From assembly GCF_947503795.1 (NCBI RefSeq), contig NZ_CANNEZ010000001.1, forward strand, positions 1,293,001 to 1,357,000: 64,000 nucleotides of DNA. Direction: 5' to 3'. The position numbers and the translations under genes are program-made. The DNA comes from an uncultured Jannaschia sp. Lineage in GTDB: Bacteria; Pseudomonadota; Alphaproteobacteria; Rhodobacterales; Rhodobacteraceae. This document shows positions 48,009 through 61,888 of the stretch, piece after piece; the stretch's first letter is position 1, and the number at the start of each line of letters is the position of its first letter. Below the pieces are notes generated by a model. The model ran no database searches and was not told the origin of the DNA. It worked only from the letters and a program-made list of their open reading frames with translations.

Positions 48009-48716
48009 ATGCGAATCCTGCTCGTCGAAGACGACCCCACCACCTCGAAAAGCATCGAGATGATGCTCGGGTCCGCGAACCTGAACGTCTATTGCACGGA
48101 CATGGGCGAGGAGGGAATCGATCTCGCCAAGCTTTACGATTACGACCTGATCCTGCTCGATCTGAACTTGCCCGACATCAACGGGCACGAGGTCCTCAAG
48201 CAGCTGCGGCTCAGCCGGATCGAGACGCCGATCCTGATCCTCTCCGGCTCCGACGACACTGAGAACAAGATCAAGGGCTTCGGCTTCGGCGCCGACGACT
48301 ACATGACGAAGCCGTTCCACCGCGACGAGCTGGTCGCGCGCATCCACGCCATTGTCCGCCGCTCCAAGGGCCATTCGCAATCGGTCATCCGCACGGGCAC
48401 CGTGGCGGTGAACCTCGATGCGAAATCGGTCGAGGTCGATGGCCGCTCCGTGCATCTCACCGGCAAGGAATACCAGATGCTCGAGCTTCTGAGCCTCCGG
48501 AAGGGCACGACCCTGACCAAGGAGATGTTTCTTAACCACCTCTATGGCGGCATGGACGAGCCGGAGCTGAAGATCATCGACGTGTTCATCTGCAAGCTGC
48601 GCAAGAAGCTGACCGAGGCGACCGGCGGCGAGAATCACATCGAGACGGTCTGGGGGCGGGGCTATGTTCTGCGCGACCCCGAAACCTCCGCCGAAAGCCA
48701 GCTCATCAGCGCCTGA
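48009..48716 (+). CDS. ctrA: Cell cycle response regulator CtrA
   Basis: A 235-residue OmpR-class response regulator. The receiver domain has Asp9-Asp10, the phospho-acceptor Asp51 in [11 protein letters not shown], and Lys in [12 protein letters not shown]. The winged-helix domain includes [13 protein letters not shown] and [11 protein letters not shown]-like [12 protein letters not shown] with WGRGYVLRD. In roseobacters CtrA controls motility, gene transfer agent and competence and is not essential. The C-terminus is ESQLISA, lacking the Ala-Ala that marks Caulobacter CtrA for ClpXP. GGAGAG precedes the ATG. Confidence 0.98.
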   Translation: MRILLVEDDPTTSKSIEMMLGSANLNVYCTDMGEEGIDLAKLYDYDLILLDLNLPDINGHEVLKQLRLSRIETPILILSGSDDTENKIKGFGFGADDYMTKPFHRDELVARIHAIVRRSKGHSQSVIRTGTVAVNLDAKSVEVDGRSVHLTGKEYQMLELLSLRKGTTLTKEMFLNHLYGGMDEPELKIIDVFICKLRKKLTEATGGENHIETVWGRGYVLRDPETSAESQLISA

Positions 48717-48900
48717 CCGGGCGCGGGGCGCCCGCTTCGGCGCCGATCCGCCGGGCATCGGCCCTGCGTCAGCGCCGCCTGTCGGTTGGGGGCCGGGGCC
48801 TCCGGCGCGGTCGCCTGCCGCAACTCACAACCATCCGGACGGACGGGCCGCCGCCACAGCGCGCGGCCCGATTCCATCGGGCGGCCGGCCCACGGGATAG

Positions 48901-53315
<4,415 letters not shown>

Positions 53316-53351
53316 GCTGTAGGGCGGAACAAACGCGGTTTGTTCACCTAT

Positions 53352-53366
53352 GTTCTAAAAAAGTTC
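53352..53366 (+). promoter_or_regulatory. LexA box GTTC-N7-GTTC upstream of the 41-residue gene
   Basis: GTTCTAAAAAAGTTC is an exact match to the alphaproteobacterial LexA consensus, the same as the box upstream of lexA here. It lies 37 bases past recG and 64 bases before the small-protein start. Around it are another GTTC (53342) and three GAAC (53373, 53379, 53391), making a dense quasi-symmetric cluster. Confidence 0.75.
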
Positions 53367-53430
53367 TTTACAGAACGTGAACAGATATGAGAACAAAGGG
53401 TCAACAAGAGCAGCCGAGGAGGTCCAGCAA

Positions 53431-53556
53431 ATGGCCCGGAAGATCATCCGCACCGTCACCCGCATCGAACGCGAACCGGTGACCGACATCCTCGGCGGCA
53501 TCTGGCTCGTGACCCTCGTGATGGGTCTGCTTCACCTGCCCAGCCTGCTCGCCTGA
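53431..53556 (+). CDS. 41-residue membrane protein, putative SOS-regulated
   Basis: A 41-codon gene with GAGGAGGT 8 bases before its ATG. The peptide begins MARKIIRTVTRIEREPVTD, a basic, probably cytoplasmic head, and continues as one membrane helix (ILGGIWLVTLVMGLLHLPSL). Codon choice matches neighbouring genes. A perfect LexA box lies upstream. Small single-helix membrane peptides under LexA control include SidA of Caulobacter (29 residues), which blocks division through FtsW/FtsN, so a division inhibitor or another SOS membrane effector is a fair inference. I see no detectable identity with SidA. A strong terminator lies at 53716-53754. Confidence 0.75.
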   Translation: MARKIIRTVTRIEREPVTDILGGIWLVTLVMGLLHLPSLLA

Positions 53557-53715
53557 TACCCGGTTTCTGCCCGCGTCCCGTTCATTTCCCGGTTCGTTCG
53601 ATCCCCGTCGTCCGACCCTGGCCCGTCCGCCTGTCCCCGCGTGACGCCGCCGCCGATCCTCCGCCTTTCCCGTGCGGAACATGATCATTGCCCGATGAAC
53701 GGGATGCCACTTCAC

Positions 53716-53754
53716 CCGCCGCCTCCGCCCCACGGAGTGCGGCGGTTTTTTTTT
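53716..53754 (+). terminator. Strong intrinsic terminator
   Basis: CCGCCGC-CTCCG (53716-53727) pairs with CGGAG-T-GCGGCGG (53733-53745), a 12-bp stem with a single bulged T and a CCCCA loop, then nine T residues (53746-53754). It is the best intrinsic terminator of the window, 160 bases past the 41-residue gene and 20 bases before the convergent IscU-like stop. The 160-base stretch in front contains no gene and may be a 3' untranslated region or small RNA. Confidence 0.9.
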
Positions 53755-53773
53755 GGCGGAGCGTATGGGCGGG

Positions 53774-54229
53774 TCAGGAGGCCGTGTGCCGCGCGTCGGA
53801 GAGCTGATCGAGGGCGGCTAGCGTGGAATCGAGCGCCAGGAGGATCGACGCGTGCCGATTGCGGTAGTCGCGGGCAGGCTCCAGCACCTCGTAGCCATCG
53901 AAGGGCGCATCGGGGACGGGGCCACCGGCGGTCAGCATGGCGTGCAGCCCGTCGCGCGCGGCCTGCACCTCGTCGCGCGTACGCCCGATCATCACGGCAC
54001 CCGAGATCGCGGCAGAGGCTTGGCCCAACGCACAGGCCTTCACGTCCTGCGCGTAGCGGGTGATGCGGCCGTCCTCGGCGTCGAGCGACACCGTCACCGT
54101 CGAGCCGCAGAGCGGCGAGCGCGTCCGCGCGGTCGCCATCGCGCCGTCGAGCGTGCCCGCATGGGGCATGTCGGCGGCAAGTGCTAGGATGCGGCCCGAG
54201 TAGAGCTTGATCAGATCGGCGTCGGACAT
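53774..54229 (-). CDS. IscU/NifU-like Fe-S scaffold protein lacking one ligand
   Basis: A 151-residue protein of the SufU/IscU fold. It keeps SPLCGSTVTV and the second conserved motif KACALGQASAAI, but the third cysteine is replaced: the helix reads RDYRNRHASILLALDS, with Ala-Ser where canonical scaffolds have Cys. It therefore has only two of the three cluster ligands and may not hold a 2Fe-2S cluster in the canonical manner. It diverges from hisI. Homologues with the same loss are, as I recall, common in Rhodobacterales, so it is likely a genuine subfamily and not a decayed gene. Confidence 0.82.
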   Translation of the reverse strand: MSDADLIKLYSGRILALAADMPHAGTLDGAMATARTRSPLCGSTVTVSLDAEDGRITRYAQDVKACALGQASAAISGAVMIGRTRDEVQAARDGLHAMLTAGGPVPDAPFDGYEVLEPARDYRNRHASILLALDSTLAALDQLSDARHTAS

Positions 54230-54294
54230 GCGGGTTCCTTTCGCGCAGCCTGCGCCTTAGGTAGCGTCGCGACCCGGCGATGCAAAGGTGCCCC

Positions 54295-54663
54295 ATGAGC
54301 TTCGACCCTGCGACATTGCGCTACGACGACCGCGGCCTGATCCCGGCCATAGCGCAGGACCATGCCACGGGCGAGGTGCTGATGATGGCGTGGATGAACG
54401 CCGATGCCGTCGCGAAGACCATCGCGACCGGTCGCGTCACCTACTGGAGCCGGTCGCGCCAGGCGCTCTGGATCAAGGGCGAGACGTCGGGCCATGTCCA
54501 GACGCTCGTGGATCTGCGCGTCGATTGCGACCGCGACGCGCTCCTGCTTCGGGTCGAGCAGGTCGGCCCAGCCTGCCATACGAACCGCAGGTCCTGCTTC
54601 TATACGGCGGTCCGCGACGGGGAAGAGATCGAACTGATGGCGCCCGAGACCGCCGGGGGTTGA
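54295..54663 (+). CDS. hisI: Phosphoribosyl-AMP cyclohydrolase
   Basis: A 122-residue metalloenzyme of histidine synthesis that opens the purine ring of PR-AMP. It is the single-domain HisI form, without fused HisE. Motifs are [32 protein letters not shown], the magnesium-binding DCDRDALL and the zinc cysteines in [14 protein letters not shown] 54295 begins [12 protein letters not shown]. It is followed by edd with a 47-base gap. Confidence 0.97.
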   Translation: MSFDPATLRYDDRGLIPAIAQDHATGEVLMMAWMNADAVAKTIATGRVTYWSRSRQALWIKGETSGHVQTLVDLRVDCDRDALLLRVEQVGPACHTNRRSCFYTAVRDGEEIELMAPETAGG

Positions 54664-54710
54664 ACCGTTAGCGGTAACAGTGCATTTCGAACGGAACAGG
54701 AGGGACGCTC

Positions 54711-56516
54711 ATGCCGCTCGATTCCCGCATCGACGAGATCACCGACCGTATCCGCGAACGCTCCCGCGACCGCCGCGATGCCTATCTCAAACGCATGCGG
54801 AAGCAGGCCGAGCAGGGACCTCGGCGCGGTCACCTCGATTGCGGCAACCAGGCCCATGCCTACGCGGCGATGGGCGAGATGAAGGACGACCTCGTCGCCG
54901 ACCGCGTTCCGAACATCGGGATCGTCACCGCCTATAACGACATGCTGAGCGCGCATCAGCCGTTCAAGGATTATCCCGACCGCATCAAGGCCGCCGCGCG
55001 CGCCGCGGGTGCTACCGCACAGGTCGCGGGCGGCGTGCCCGCCATGTGCGACGGCGTCACCCAAGGCCAGGCGGGAATGGAGCTTTCGCTTTTCAGCCGC
55101 GATGTAATCGCGCTCGCGACCGGCGTCGCGCTCAGCCACAACACCTTCGACAGCGCGCTCTATCTGGGGATCTGCGACAAGATCGTGCCGGGCCTCGTCA
55201 TCGCGGCGGCGACCTATGGCTACCTTCCGGGGATCTTCGTGCCTGCCGGCCCGATGCCCAGCGGACTGCCCAACGAGGAGAAGGCTGCCACCCGTCGGGC
55301 CTTCGCCGAAGGCAAGGTGGGGCGCGCCGAATTGATGGCCGCCGAGATGGCGTCTTACCATGGCCCCGGCACCTGCACCTTCTATGGCACCGCGAATTCC
55401 AACCAGATGCTGATGGAGTTCATGGGCCTACACCTGCCGGGTGCGAGCTTCGTCAACCCCGGCACACCGCTGCGCGACGCGCTGACGGACGCCGCCGCGA
55501 CCCGTGCGGCCGCGATCACGGGCCTCGGGAACGCCTACACGCCGGTCTGCGACGTGCTGGATGAGAAGGCGTGGGTGAACGGGCTGGTCGGGCTGATGGC
55601 GACGGGCGGGTCGACGAACCTCGTCCTCCACCTGATCGCGATGGCGCGGGCCGCCGGGGTCGAACTGACCTGTGCCGATTTCGACGCGATCTCGGGCGTC
55701 ACACCCCTGATGGCGCGGGTCTATCCCAACGGCCTTGCGGACGTGAACCATTTCCACGCGGCGGGCGGGCTGCCCTATATGATCGGTCAGCTTCTCGACG
55801 CGGGTCTCCTACACGAAGACGTGCAGACTGCGGCGGGGCAGGGGCTTTCGGCCTATGCGAGCGAGCCGAAGCTCGGACCCGACGGCCTGCACTGGGCGCC
55901 CGGCCCCCGCGAAAGCCAGAACGACAAGATCCTGAAGCCGCCGCATGATGCCTTCGCCACCACCGGGGGCCTGCGGCAGATGCGCGGCAATCTGGGGCTG
56001 GGCGTCACCAAGATCAGCGCCGTCGCCGAGGATCATCAGGTGGTCGAAGCGCCCTGCGCCGTGTTCCACGACCAGGACGCGGTCAAGGCGGCGTTCAAGG
56101 CCGGCACGCTCGACCGCGACGTGATCGTGGTGCTGCGCTACCAGGGTCCGAAGGCCAATGGCATGCCGGAGCTGCACGCGCTGACCCCGTCGCTGTCGGT
56201 GCTTCTGCAACGCGGGTTCAAGGTCGCGCTGGTCACCGACGGGCGCATGTCGGGCGCGTCAGGCAAGGTGCCCTCGGCCATCCATGTGGCGCCCGAAGCG
56301 CTGGATGGCGGCCTGATCGCCAAGCTGCGGGACGGCGATATCCTGCGTTACGACGCCAAGGCGGGACGGCTCGAATGCCTCACGGAAGGCGTCGAGGGGC
56401 GAGAGATCGAGGTCCCCGACCTCAGCGCCAACGAGGAGGGGCTCGGCCGCGAGCTTTTCGCGCTTTTCCGTGCCAATGCCGGTCCCGCCGACCAGGGCGC
56501 CGGCATCGTCATCTGA
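54711..56516 (+). CDS. edd: 6-phosphogluconate dehydratase
   Basis: A 601-residue Fe-S dehydratase of the IlvD/Edd family and first committed enzyme of the Entner-Doudoroff pathway, giving KDPG. Cluster cysteines are in [32 protein letters not shown] and [25 protein letters not shown] is the conserved C-terminal motif. AGGAGG lies 6-9 bases before the ATG. eda follows 19 bases downstream. No glucose-6-phosphate dehydrogenase or transporter gene is in the window. Confidence 0.97.
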   Translation: MPLDSRIDEITDRIRERSRDRRDAYLKRMRKQAEQGPRRGHLDCGNQAHAYAAMGEMKDDLVADRVPNIGIVTAYNDMLSAHQPFKDYPDRIKAAARAAGATAQVAGGVPAMCDGVTQGQAGMELSLFSRDVIALATGVALSHNTFDSALYLGICDKIVPGLVIAAATYGYLPGIFVPAGPMPSGLPNEEKAATRRAFAEGKVGRAELMAAEMASYHGPGTCTFYGTANSNQMLMEFMGLHLPGASFVNPGTPLRDALTDAAATRAAAITGLGNAYTPVCDVLDEKAWVNGLVGLMATGGSTNLVLHLIAMARAAGVELTCADFDAISGVTPLMARVYPNGLADVNHFHAAGGLPYMIGQLLDAGLLHEDVQTAAGQGLSAYASEPKLGPDGLHWAPGPRESQNDKILKPPHDAFATTGGLRQMRGNLGLGVTKISAVAEDHQVVEAPCAVFHDQDAVKAAFKAGTLDRDVIVVLRYQGPKANGMPELHALTPSLSVLLQRGFKVALVTDGRMSGASGKVPSAIHVAPEALDGGLIAKLRDGDILRYDAKAGRLECLTEGVEGREIEVPDLSANEEGLGRELFALFRANAGPADQGAGIVI

Positions 56517-56535
56517 ACCACCCGGAGCCTTGCCC

Positions 56536-57168
56536 ATGACCCCCGCCGACCAGTCCCGCGCCGCCCGTGATATCGCTGCCGCGGCCCCCGTGATCCCCGT
56601 GCTCGTGCTCGACGACGCCGCTCAGGCGCGCCCCTTGGCCGAGGCATTGGTGGCTGGCGGCCTGCCCGCGCTCGAAGTCACGCTGCGCACGCCCGCGGCC
56701 CTCGACTGCATCCGCGCGATGGCCGACGTGCCGGGAGGGATGGTCGGCGCGGGCACGCTTCTGACGCCTGCCGACGTGCGGGCGGCCAAGGCAGCGGGCG
56801 CGACCTTCGGGGTGTCGCCCGGTGCGACCGACACGCTCCTGCAGGCTTGCGTGGACGAGGATCTGCCGCTTCTGGCGGGGGCCGCGACCGCGACCGAAGC
56901 GATGGCCCTTCTGGAAAAGGGCTACGACATGCTGAAGTTCTTCCCGGCCGAAGCCTCCGGCGGGGCGCCCGCGCTCAAGGCCATCGGCGCGCCGATCCCG
57001 CAGATCGCGTGGTGCCCCACGGGCGGCGTCAGCCCGTCCAACAAGGGCGACTACCTGTCGCTGTCGAACGTGGTCTGTGTCGGCGGATCCTGGGTCGCCC
57101 CGAAGGACGCTATGGCGGCGGGCGACTGGGCCGCGATCGAGGCGCTGGCCCGTGCGGCGCGGGCCTAG
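56536..57168 (+). CDS. eda: KDPG aldolase
   Basis: A 210-residue class I aldolase that splits KDPG to pyruvate and glyceraldehyde-3-phosphate. The Schiff-base Lys134 lies in YDMLKFFPAEASGG; Glu47 in ALEVTLRTPAALD and the phosphate loop WCPTGGVSPSN are present. The stop codon TAG overlaps the stop of the convergent PEP-mutase-like gene within one CTAG palindrome (57165-57168), so the two genes share their last bases and there is no room for a terminator between them. Confidence 0.97.
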   Translation: MTPADQSRAARDIAAAAPVIPVLVLDDAAQARPLAEALVAGGLPALEVTLRTPAALDCIRAMADVPGGMVGAGTLLTPADVRAAKAAGATFGVSPGATDTLLQACVDEDLPLLAGAATATEAMALLEKGYDMLKFFPAEASGGAPALKAIGAPIPQIAWCPTGGVSPSNKGDYLSLSNVVCVGGSWVAPKDAMAAGDWAAIEALARAARA

Positions 57169-57986
57169 GACAGACCGGCCGTCGAGCCCGCGCCGGTCTG
57201 GAGATAGCCGTCGACCTCGCCCGACCCGATTCCGCCGAGCTTGGTGAAGTCGCCGCCGATGAACATCGCCTGGCCCGCGTCGCGGATCACCTGATGCGTC
57301 GCGCGCGCGAGCGCCGAGCCGAGCGAGATGCGCGCGGCCCCGGCCTCGGCGAAGTCCGTCCGCGAGGATTGCGTCCACGGCCCGGCGGCCAGTGCGTTGA
57401 CCGGCTTGGAGACGCTGGCGGTGATCCGTCTGAGGTCGTTCATTTCGCCTGGCATCGGGCAGTAGAGGACGTCCGCCCCCGCCGCTTCGAACGCCTGCAG
57501 CCGCCGGATCGCCTCGTCCAGATCGTAGGCGCCGGTCATCACGCCATCCGCCCGCGCGCAGAACACGAAGTCGCGGGTGGCCTGCCGCGCGGCCAGCGCC
57601 GCCGTCTCGATCCGCGCTACCGCCGCGGCAAACTCATAGGCCGTGCCGTCGGGCGCGATATCTTCGATGCAGCACCCGGCCAGCCCCGCCAGTGCCGATT
57701 GCTGCACCGTCTCGGCGCAGTCGATGGGATCGGGCCCGTAGCCATCCTCGAGATCGGCCGAAATGGGCACGTCCACATGTTTCGCGAGGTCGGCGGCATG
57801 GGCGATCGCCTCGTCGCGCCCGACGCGCCCGCCATCGGGCAGGCCGCGCGTGAAGGCGAACCCGGCCGAGGAGGTCGCGATCGCCTGCGCGCCGAGGGCC
57901 ACGAGCATTCGCGCCGAGCCGACATCCCACGCATTCGCAAGGATGAAGGGGTCGCCGGGGACGTGCATCGCGCGGAAATCGGTCAT
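57165..57986 (-). CDS. Isocitrate lyase/PEP mutase superfamily protein
   Basis: A 273-residue TIM-barrel enzyme of the ICL/PEPM superfamily. It has [38 protein letters not shown], the metal motif [11 protein letters not shown], and [12 protein letters not shown]. The barrel cap loop that carries Cys in isocitrate and methylisocitrate lyases (KKCGH) is not visible, so a lyase or hydrolase of another 2-oxo or oxaloacetate-like substrate is likely. Many Rhodobacterales carry this paralogue, with no assigned substrate. Its end overlaps eda. Confidence 0.82.
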   Translation of the reverse strand: MTDFRAMHVPGDPFILANAWDVGSARMLVALGAQAIATSSAGFAFTRGLPDGGRVGRDEAIAHAADLAKHVDVPISADLEDGYGPDPIDCAETVQQSALAGLAGCCIEDIAPDGTAYEFAAAVARIETAALAARQATRDFVFCARADGVMTGAYDLDEAIRRLQAFEAAGADVLYCPMPGEMNDLRRITASVSKPVNALAAGPWTQSSRTDFAEAGAARISLGSALARATHQVIRDAGQAMFIGGDFTKLGGIGSGEVDGYLQTGAGSTAGLS

Positions 57987-58079
57987 GTCGGGCCTCCTGT
58001 TCGCGACGAAGGGGACACGCCGCGCGCGGGTGTGTCAAACGGTTGCGGCGCGGCGCGCCGCCATGTTACGCCACCGGCC

Positions 58080-58112
58080 ATGGACCGCGCGCGCTGCATC
58101 ATCTGCATCTGA
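58080..58112 (+). CDS. Possible 10-residue cysteine-containing leader peptide before cysS
   Basis: An ATG-started frame [10 protein letters not shown] with two cysteine codons, ending 82 bases before the cysS start. Downstream of it is a CCGCC-N9-GGCGG hairpin (58118-58136). Leader peptides rich in the cognate amino acid can sense charged tRNA and attenuate transcription or translation. There is no convincing ribosome site (preceding bases are CCACCGGCC), so translation is doubtful. Confidence 0.3.
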   Translation: MDRARCIICI

Positions 58113-58194
58113 CGCGTCCGCCAGTGCAAACGGCGGGCGACGGGTGTCCGCGACCGCGCTCCGGCCCCATCCCCGCGAACACGGAAAGGCCGGC

Positions 58195-59544
58195 ATGGAC
58201 CGTCCCACCATTCGCCTGCGCGACAGCCTCCGCCGCGAGGTCGTGCCCTTCACGCCGCTCGAACCGGACCACGTGCGGATGTATCTCTGCGGGCCGACCG
58301 TTTACGACCGTGCGCATCTCGGCAACGCGCGGAACGTGATCCTGTTCGACGTACTGGCGCGGTTGATGCGGCACGACTACGCCCGCGTGACCTACGTGCG
58401 GAACGTCACGGACGTGGACGACAAGATCAACGCCCGCGCCGCCGAGACGGGGCGCGACATCCGCGACATCACCGAGGAAACGCTTGGCTGGTTTCATGAC
58501 GACATGGCCGCGCTCGGAAACCTGGCCCCCGATGTCGAGCCCCGGGCGACCGAGTACATCCCGCAGATGATCGAGATGATCGAGGGGTTGATCGCGTCCG
58601 GCAACGCCTATGAAGCAGAGGGGCACGTCCTTTTTGCGGTGGGCAGCTATGACGGGTACGGCAAGCTTTCGGGCCGCTCGCTCGACGACATGATCGCGGG
58701 CGCGCGGGTCGAGGTCGCGCCCTACAAGCGCGACTCGATGGATTTTGTGCTGTGGAAGCCGTCGGATGACGGCACGCCCGGCTGGGACAGCCCGTGGGGC
58801 CGGGGGCGACCCGGCTGGCATATCGAGTGCTCGGCCATGTCGAAGGCGCTGTTGGGGACGTCGTTCGACATTCACGGCGGCGGCAACGACCTGCTGTTCC
58901 CGCATCACGAGAACGAGCGCGCGCAGAGTTGCTGCGCCGATCCCGGCGCGGGCTTCGCGCAGATCTGGCTGCACAACGAGATGCTGCTGGTCGAGGGCCG
59001 CAAGATGTCCAAGTCGCTGGGCAATTTCTTCACCGTCCGCGACCTGCTGGACCAGGGCGTGCCGGGCGAGGTGATCCGCTTCGTGTTCCTGTCCACGCAT
59101 TATTCCAAGCCGATGGACTGGACCGAGGCGAAGGCGCGCGAGGCCGAGGGCATCCTGCGGAAATGGCGGGAACTTGCCACGGAGGGCGGCACGCCCGATT
59201 CTAGCGTTCTCAAGATGTTGCGCGACGACGTTAACACACCGGGTGTGATCGCGGAGCTGCACCGCATCGCCAAGACGGGCGACGGCGCGACGCTGGCGGC
59301 ATCGGCGGGGCTGCTGGGGCTGTTGGTTCCCGAGATGGGCGCATGGGCCGAGGCGCAGCCCGGCGGGATCGTCGAGGCGGTGCTGGAAGCGCGAACGACT
59401 GCGCGAGCCGAGAAGGACTGGGCGCGGGCCGATGCCCTGCGCGATGCGCTGGTCGCGGCGGGGGTCGTGGTGACCGACGGCAAGGGCGCGGGCTGGGAGG
59501 CGGGGCCAGGCTTCGATCCGTCGAAGCTGGAGGGCGTGGTGTGA
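58195..59544 (+). CDS. cysS: Cysteinyl-tRNA synthetase
   Basis: A 449-residue class I synthetase. The zinc/HIGH region is [19 protein letters not shown] near residues 29-47, [13 protein letters not shown] and [11 protein letters not shown] supply the other zinc ligands, and the KMSKS loop is [13 protein letters not shown]. The C-terminal anticodon domain is present. ATG 58195 follows GAAAGG. Its stop overlaps the cimA start (GTGA), so cysS, cimA and the NDUFAF6-like gene form one unit. Confidence 0.97.
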   Translation: MDRPTIRLRDSLRREVVPFTPLEPDHVRMYLCGPTVYDRAHLGNARNVILFDVLARLMRHDYARVTYVRNVTDVDDKINARAAETGRDIRDITEETLGWFHDDMAALGNLAPDVEPRATEYIPQMIEMIEGLIASGNAYEAEGHVLFAVGSYDGYGKLSGRSLDDMIAGARVEVAPYKRDSMDFVLWKPSDDGTPGWDSPWGRGRPGWHIECSAMSKALLGTSFDIHGGGNDLLFPHHENERAQSCCADPGAGFAQIWLHNEMLLVEGRKMSKSLGNFFTVRDLLDQGVPGEVIRFVFLSTHYSKPMDWTEAKAREAEGILRKWRELATEGGTPDSSVLKMLRDDVNTPGVIAELHRIAKTGDGATLAASAGLLGLLVPEMGAWAEAQPGGIVEAVLEARTTARAEKDWARADALRDALVAAGVVVTDGKGAGWEAGPGFDPSKLEGVV

Positions 59545-61136
59545 CCGAACGCCTCTACCTCTACGACACCACGCTGCGCGACGGGCAGCAGACGCAGGGC
59601 GTGCAGTTCGCGGCCGCCGAGAAGCGCGAGATCGCGGGGATGCTCGATGCGCTCGGGATCGACCATATTGAGGGCGGCTGGCCGGGTGCGAACCCGACTG
59701 ACAGCGAGTTCTTCGACGATGCGCCGAAGACGCGCGCGACGCTGACCGCTTTCGGTATGACCAAGCGCGTCGGGCGCTCGGCGGCGAATGACGACGTGCT
59801 GGCCGCGGTGTTGAACGCGCGCACGCCCGCCGTCTGCCTCGTCGGCAAGACGCATCCGTTCCATGTCCGCACGGCGCTCGGCTGCACCTTGGAGGAAAAT
59901 CTCGACGCGATCCGCGATTCCGTGGCCCATCTTGTTGCGGAAGGGCGCGAAGCCCTGTTCGACGCCGAACACTTCTTCGACGGCCACGCCGAGGACGCGG
60001 AATATGCCATCGCCTGCGTCCGAACCGCGCTGGATGCCGGGGCGCGGTGGGTCGTGCTCTGCGACACCAATGGCGGCACGATGCCCGCGCGGATCGGCGC
60101 GGTCGTGGCCGAAGTCATCGCGGCGGGCATTCCCGGCGACCGGCTGGGCATCCACACCCATAACGACACCGAACAGGCCGTGGCCGGCACGCTGGCGGCG
60201 GTCGATGCGGGCGCGCGGCAGATCCAGGGCACGCTGAACGGTCTGGGCGAGCGCTGCGGCAACGCCAACCTGACCTCGCTCATTCCGACGCTGGTCCTGA
60301 AATCCGAATATGCCGACCGGTTCGAGACCGGCGTGACCGCCGAGGCGCTGCCCCGGCTGATGCGCGCCTCGCGGCGACTGGACGACATCCTCAACCGCGT
60401 ACCCCGGCGCGAGGCCCCCTATGTCGGCGCCTCGGCCTTCGCGCATAAGGCGGGCCTGCACGCGAGCGCGATCCTCAAGGATCCGACGACCTACGAGCAC
60501 GTGCCGCCGGAATCGGTGGGCAACCAGCGGATCGTGCCGATGTCGAACCAGGCGGGCCTGTCGAACCTGCGCCGCCGGCTGGCCGAGGCCGGGCTCGACG
60601 GAGACGAGGATCAGCTTCGCCGCATCCTGACCCGCGTGAAGGAGGCCGAGGATCGCGGCTATTCCTACGACGTGGCGCAGGCGAGCTTCGAGATTATGGC
60701 GCGCGAGGAGCTGGGGCTGATGCCCGAGCTGTTCGAGGTGAAGCGCTACCGCGTCACGGTCGAGCGGCGGAAGAACAAGTACGACCGGATGGTAACGCTC
60801 TCCGAGGCGGTGGTCGTGGTGAAGGTCGATGGCGAGAAGAAGCTGAGCGTGTCCGAAAGCCTCGACGAGAGTGGCAGCGACCGGGGTCCGGTCAACGCGC
60901 TCTCGAAGGCGCTGGCCAAGGATCTGGGGCGCTATCAGGACGGCATCGCGGATATGCGGCTGACCGATTTCCGCGTGCGCATCATGCAGGGCGGGACCGA
61001 GGCCGTCACCCGCGTCATCATCGACCACGAGGACGATGCCGGGCGCCGCTGGTCGACCGTGGGCGTTAGCCCGAACATCGTGGATGCATCCTTCGAAGCA
61101 CTGCTCGACGCGGTGCGCTGGAAGCTGGTGCAGTGA
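59541..61136 (+). CDS. cimA: Citramalate synthase
   Basis: A 531-residue member of the isopropylmalate synthase family, condensing pyruvate and acetyl-CoA to (R)-citramalate, which starts a threonine-independent isoleucine route. The N-terminal TIM barrel has [17 protein letters not shown] and the metal-binding [11 protein letters not shown]; the middle has [19 protein letters not shown], and the C-terminal regulatory LeuA-dimer domain senses isoleucine. Length exceeds LeuA's catalytic core and fits CimA (about 530). The start is GTG 59541, coupled to cysS; the stop overlaps the next gene. Confidence 0.93.
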   Translation: MTERLYLYDTTLRDGQQTQGVQFAAAEKREIAGMLDALGIDHIEGGWPGANPTDSEFFDDAPKTRATLTAFGMTKRVGRSAANDDVLAAVLNARTPAVCLVGKTHPFHVRTALGCTLEENLDAIRDSVAHLVAEGREALFDAEHFFDGHAEDAEYAIACVRTALDAGARWVVLCDTNGGTMPARIGAVVAEVIAAGIPGDRLGIHTHNDTEQAVAGTLAAVDAGARQIQGTLNGLGERCGNANLTSLIPTLVLKSEYADRFETGVTAEALPRLMRASRRLDDILNRVPRREAPYVGASAFAHKAGLHASAILKDPTTYEHVPPESVGNQRIVPMSNQAGLSNLRRRLAEAGLDGDEDQLRRILTRVKEAEDRGYSYDVAQASFEIMAREELGLMPELFEVKRYRVTVERRKNKYDRMVTLSEAVVVVKVDGEKKLSVSESLDESGSDRGPVNALSKALAKDLGRYQDGIADMRLTDFRVRIMQGGTEAVTRVIIDHEDDAGRRWSTVGVSPNIVDASFEALLDAVRWKLVQ

Positions 61137-61882
61137 CCGTCGCCGCCTGCGCGGGTCTCGTGCAGCGGGGCGACCCGGCGCGGTTCCGGGCGGTGATGGC
61201 CGCACCGGTGGGGCTGCGGGCGATGCTCTTTCCGCTCTATGCCTTCAACCTCGAGGTGGCGCGCGCGCCCTGGGTCACGCAGGAGCCGCTGATCGCGCAG
61301 ATGCGCCTTCAGTGGTGGCGCGACGCGCTGGACGAGATCGCGGGCGGCGGCCAGGTCCGACGGCACGAGGTGGTCACGCCGCTGGCCGAAGTGCTGGACG
61401 GCGAAGGCGCGCGGGCGCTGGACGACGCGGTCGCGGCGCGCATGTGGGACGTCGAGGGGACGCGCCCCGAGGATGCGGCCGCGCTCCTGCGCCATCTCGA
61501 CCGGACATCGGGCACCCTCCTCTGGACGGCGGCGCGGCTTGCGGGGGCGGACGATGCGCCGGCGGCGCGGGATGCGGGGCTGGCGCACGGGATCGCGTCC
61601 TGGCTGACGGCGATGCCGAACCTCGAGGCGCGGGGCCGCGCGCCCTTGCCGCCCGGCGACCGGGCGGCGGAGGTGCGGGGCTTGGCCGAGGCCGGGCTCG
61701 CCGCGCTCGGACGGTTTCGCGACGCGACGATTCCCAAGGCGGCGCGGCCCGTCTTCTTCGTGCTGTCCGACGTGGCGGCGGTTCTGACTGCGTTCCGCGA
61801 TGCGCCGGACGTCCAGCCTGAGCTGTCGGACGCGGGCAGCCGGTGGCGCCTCGTCCGTGCGTCGATCACGGGGCGGGTCTAG
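61133..61882 (+). CDS. Squalene/phytoene synthase-like protein, NDUFAF6 type
   Basis: A 249-residue all-helical protein of the trans-isoprenyl-diphosphate synthase fold. The region of the first aspartate motif reads LQWWRDALDEIAGGG, with DALDE rather than DxxxD, and no second DxxED-type motif is apparent (SDVAAVLTAFRDAP stands there), so it is probably not a terpene synthase. Mitochondrial NDUFAF6, a complex I assembly factor, is of this class, and alphaproteobacterial homologues are its likely ancestors. It starts with GTG inside the cimA stop. The role here is inferred only from the family. Confidence 0.8.
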   Translation: MTVAACAGLVQRGDPARFRAVMAAPVGLRAMLFPLYAFNLEVARAPWVTQEPLIAQMRLQWWRDALDEIAGGGQVRRHEVVTPLAEVLDGEGARALDDAVAARMWDVEGTRPEDAAALLRHLDRTSGTLLWTAARLAGADDAPAARDAGLAHGIASWLTAMPNLEARGRAPLPPGDRAAEVRGLAEAGLAALGRFRDATIPKAARPVFFVLSDVAAVLTAFRDAPDVQPELSDAGSRWRLVRASITGRV

Positions 61883-61888
61883 GAGGGC

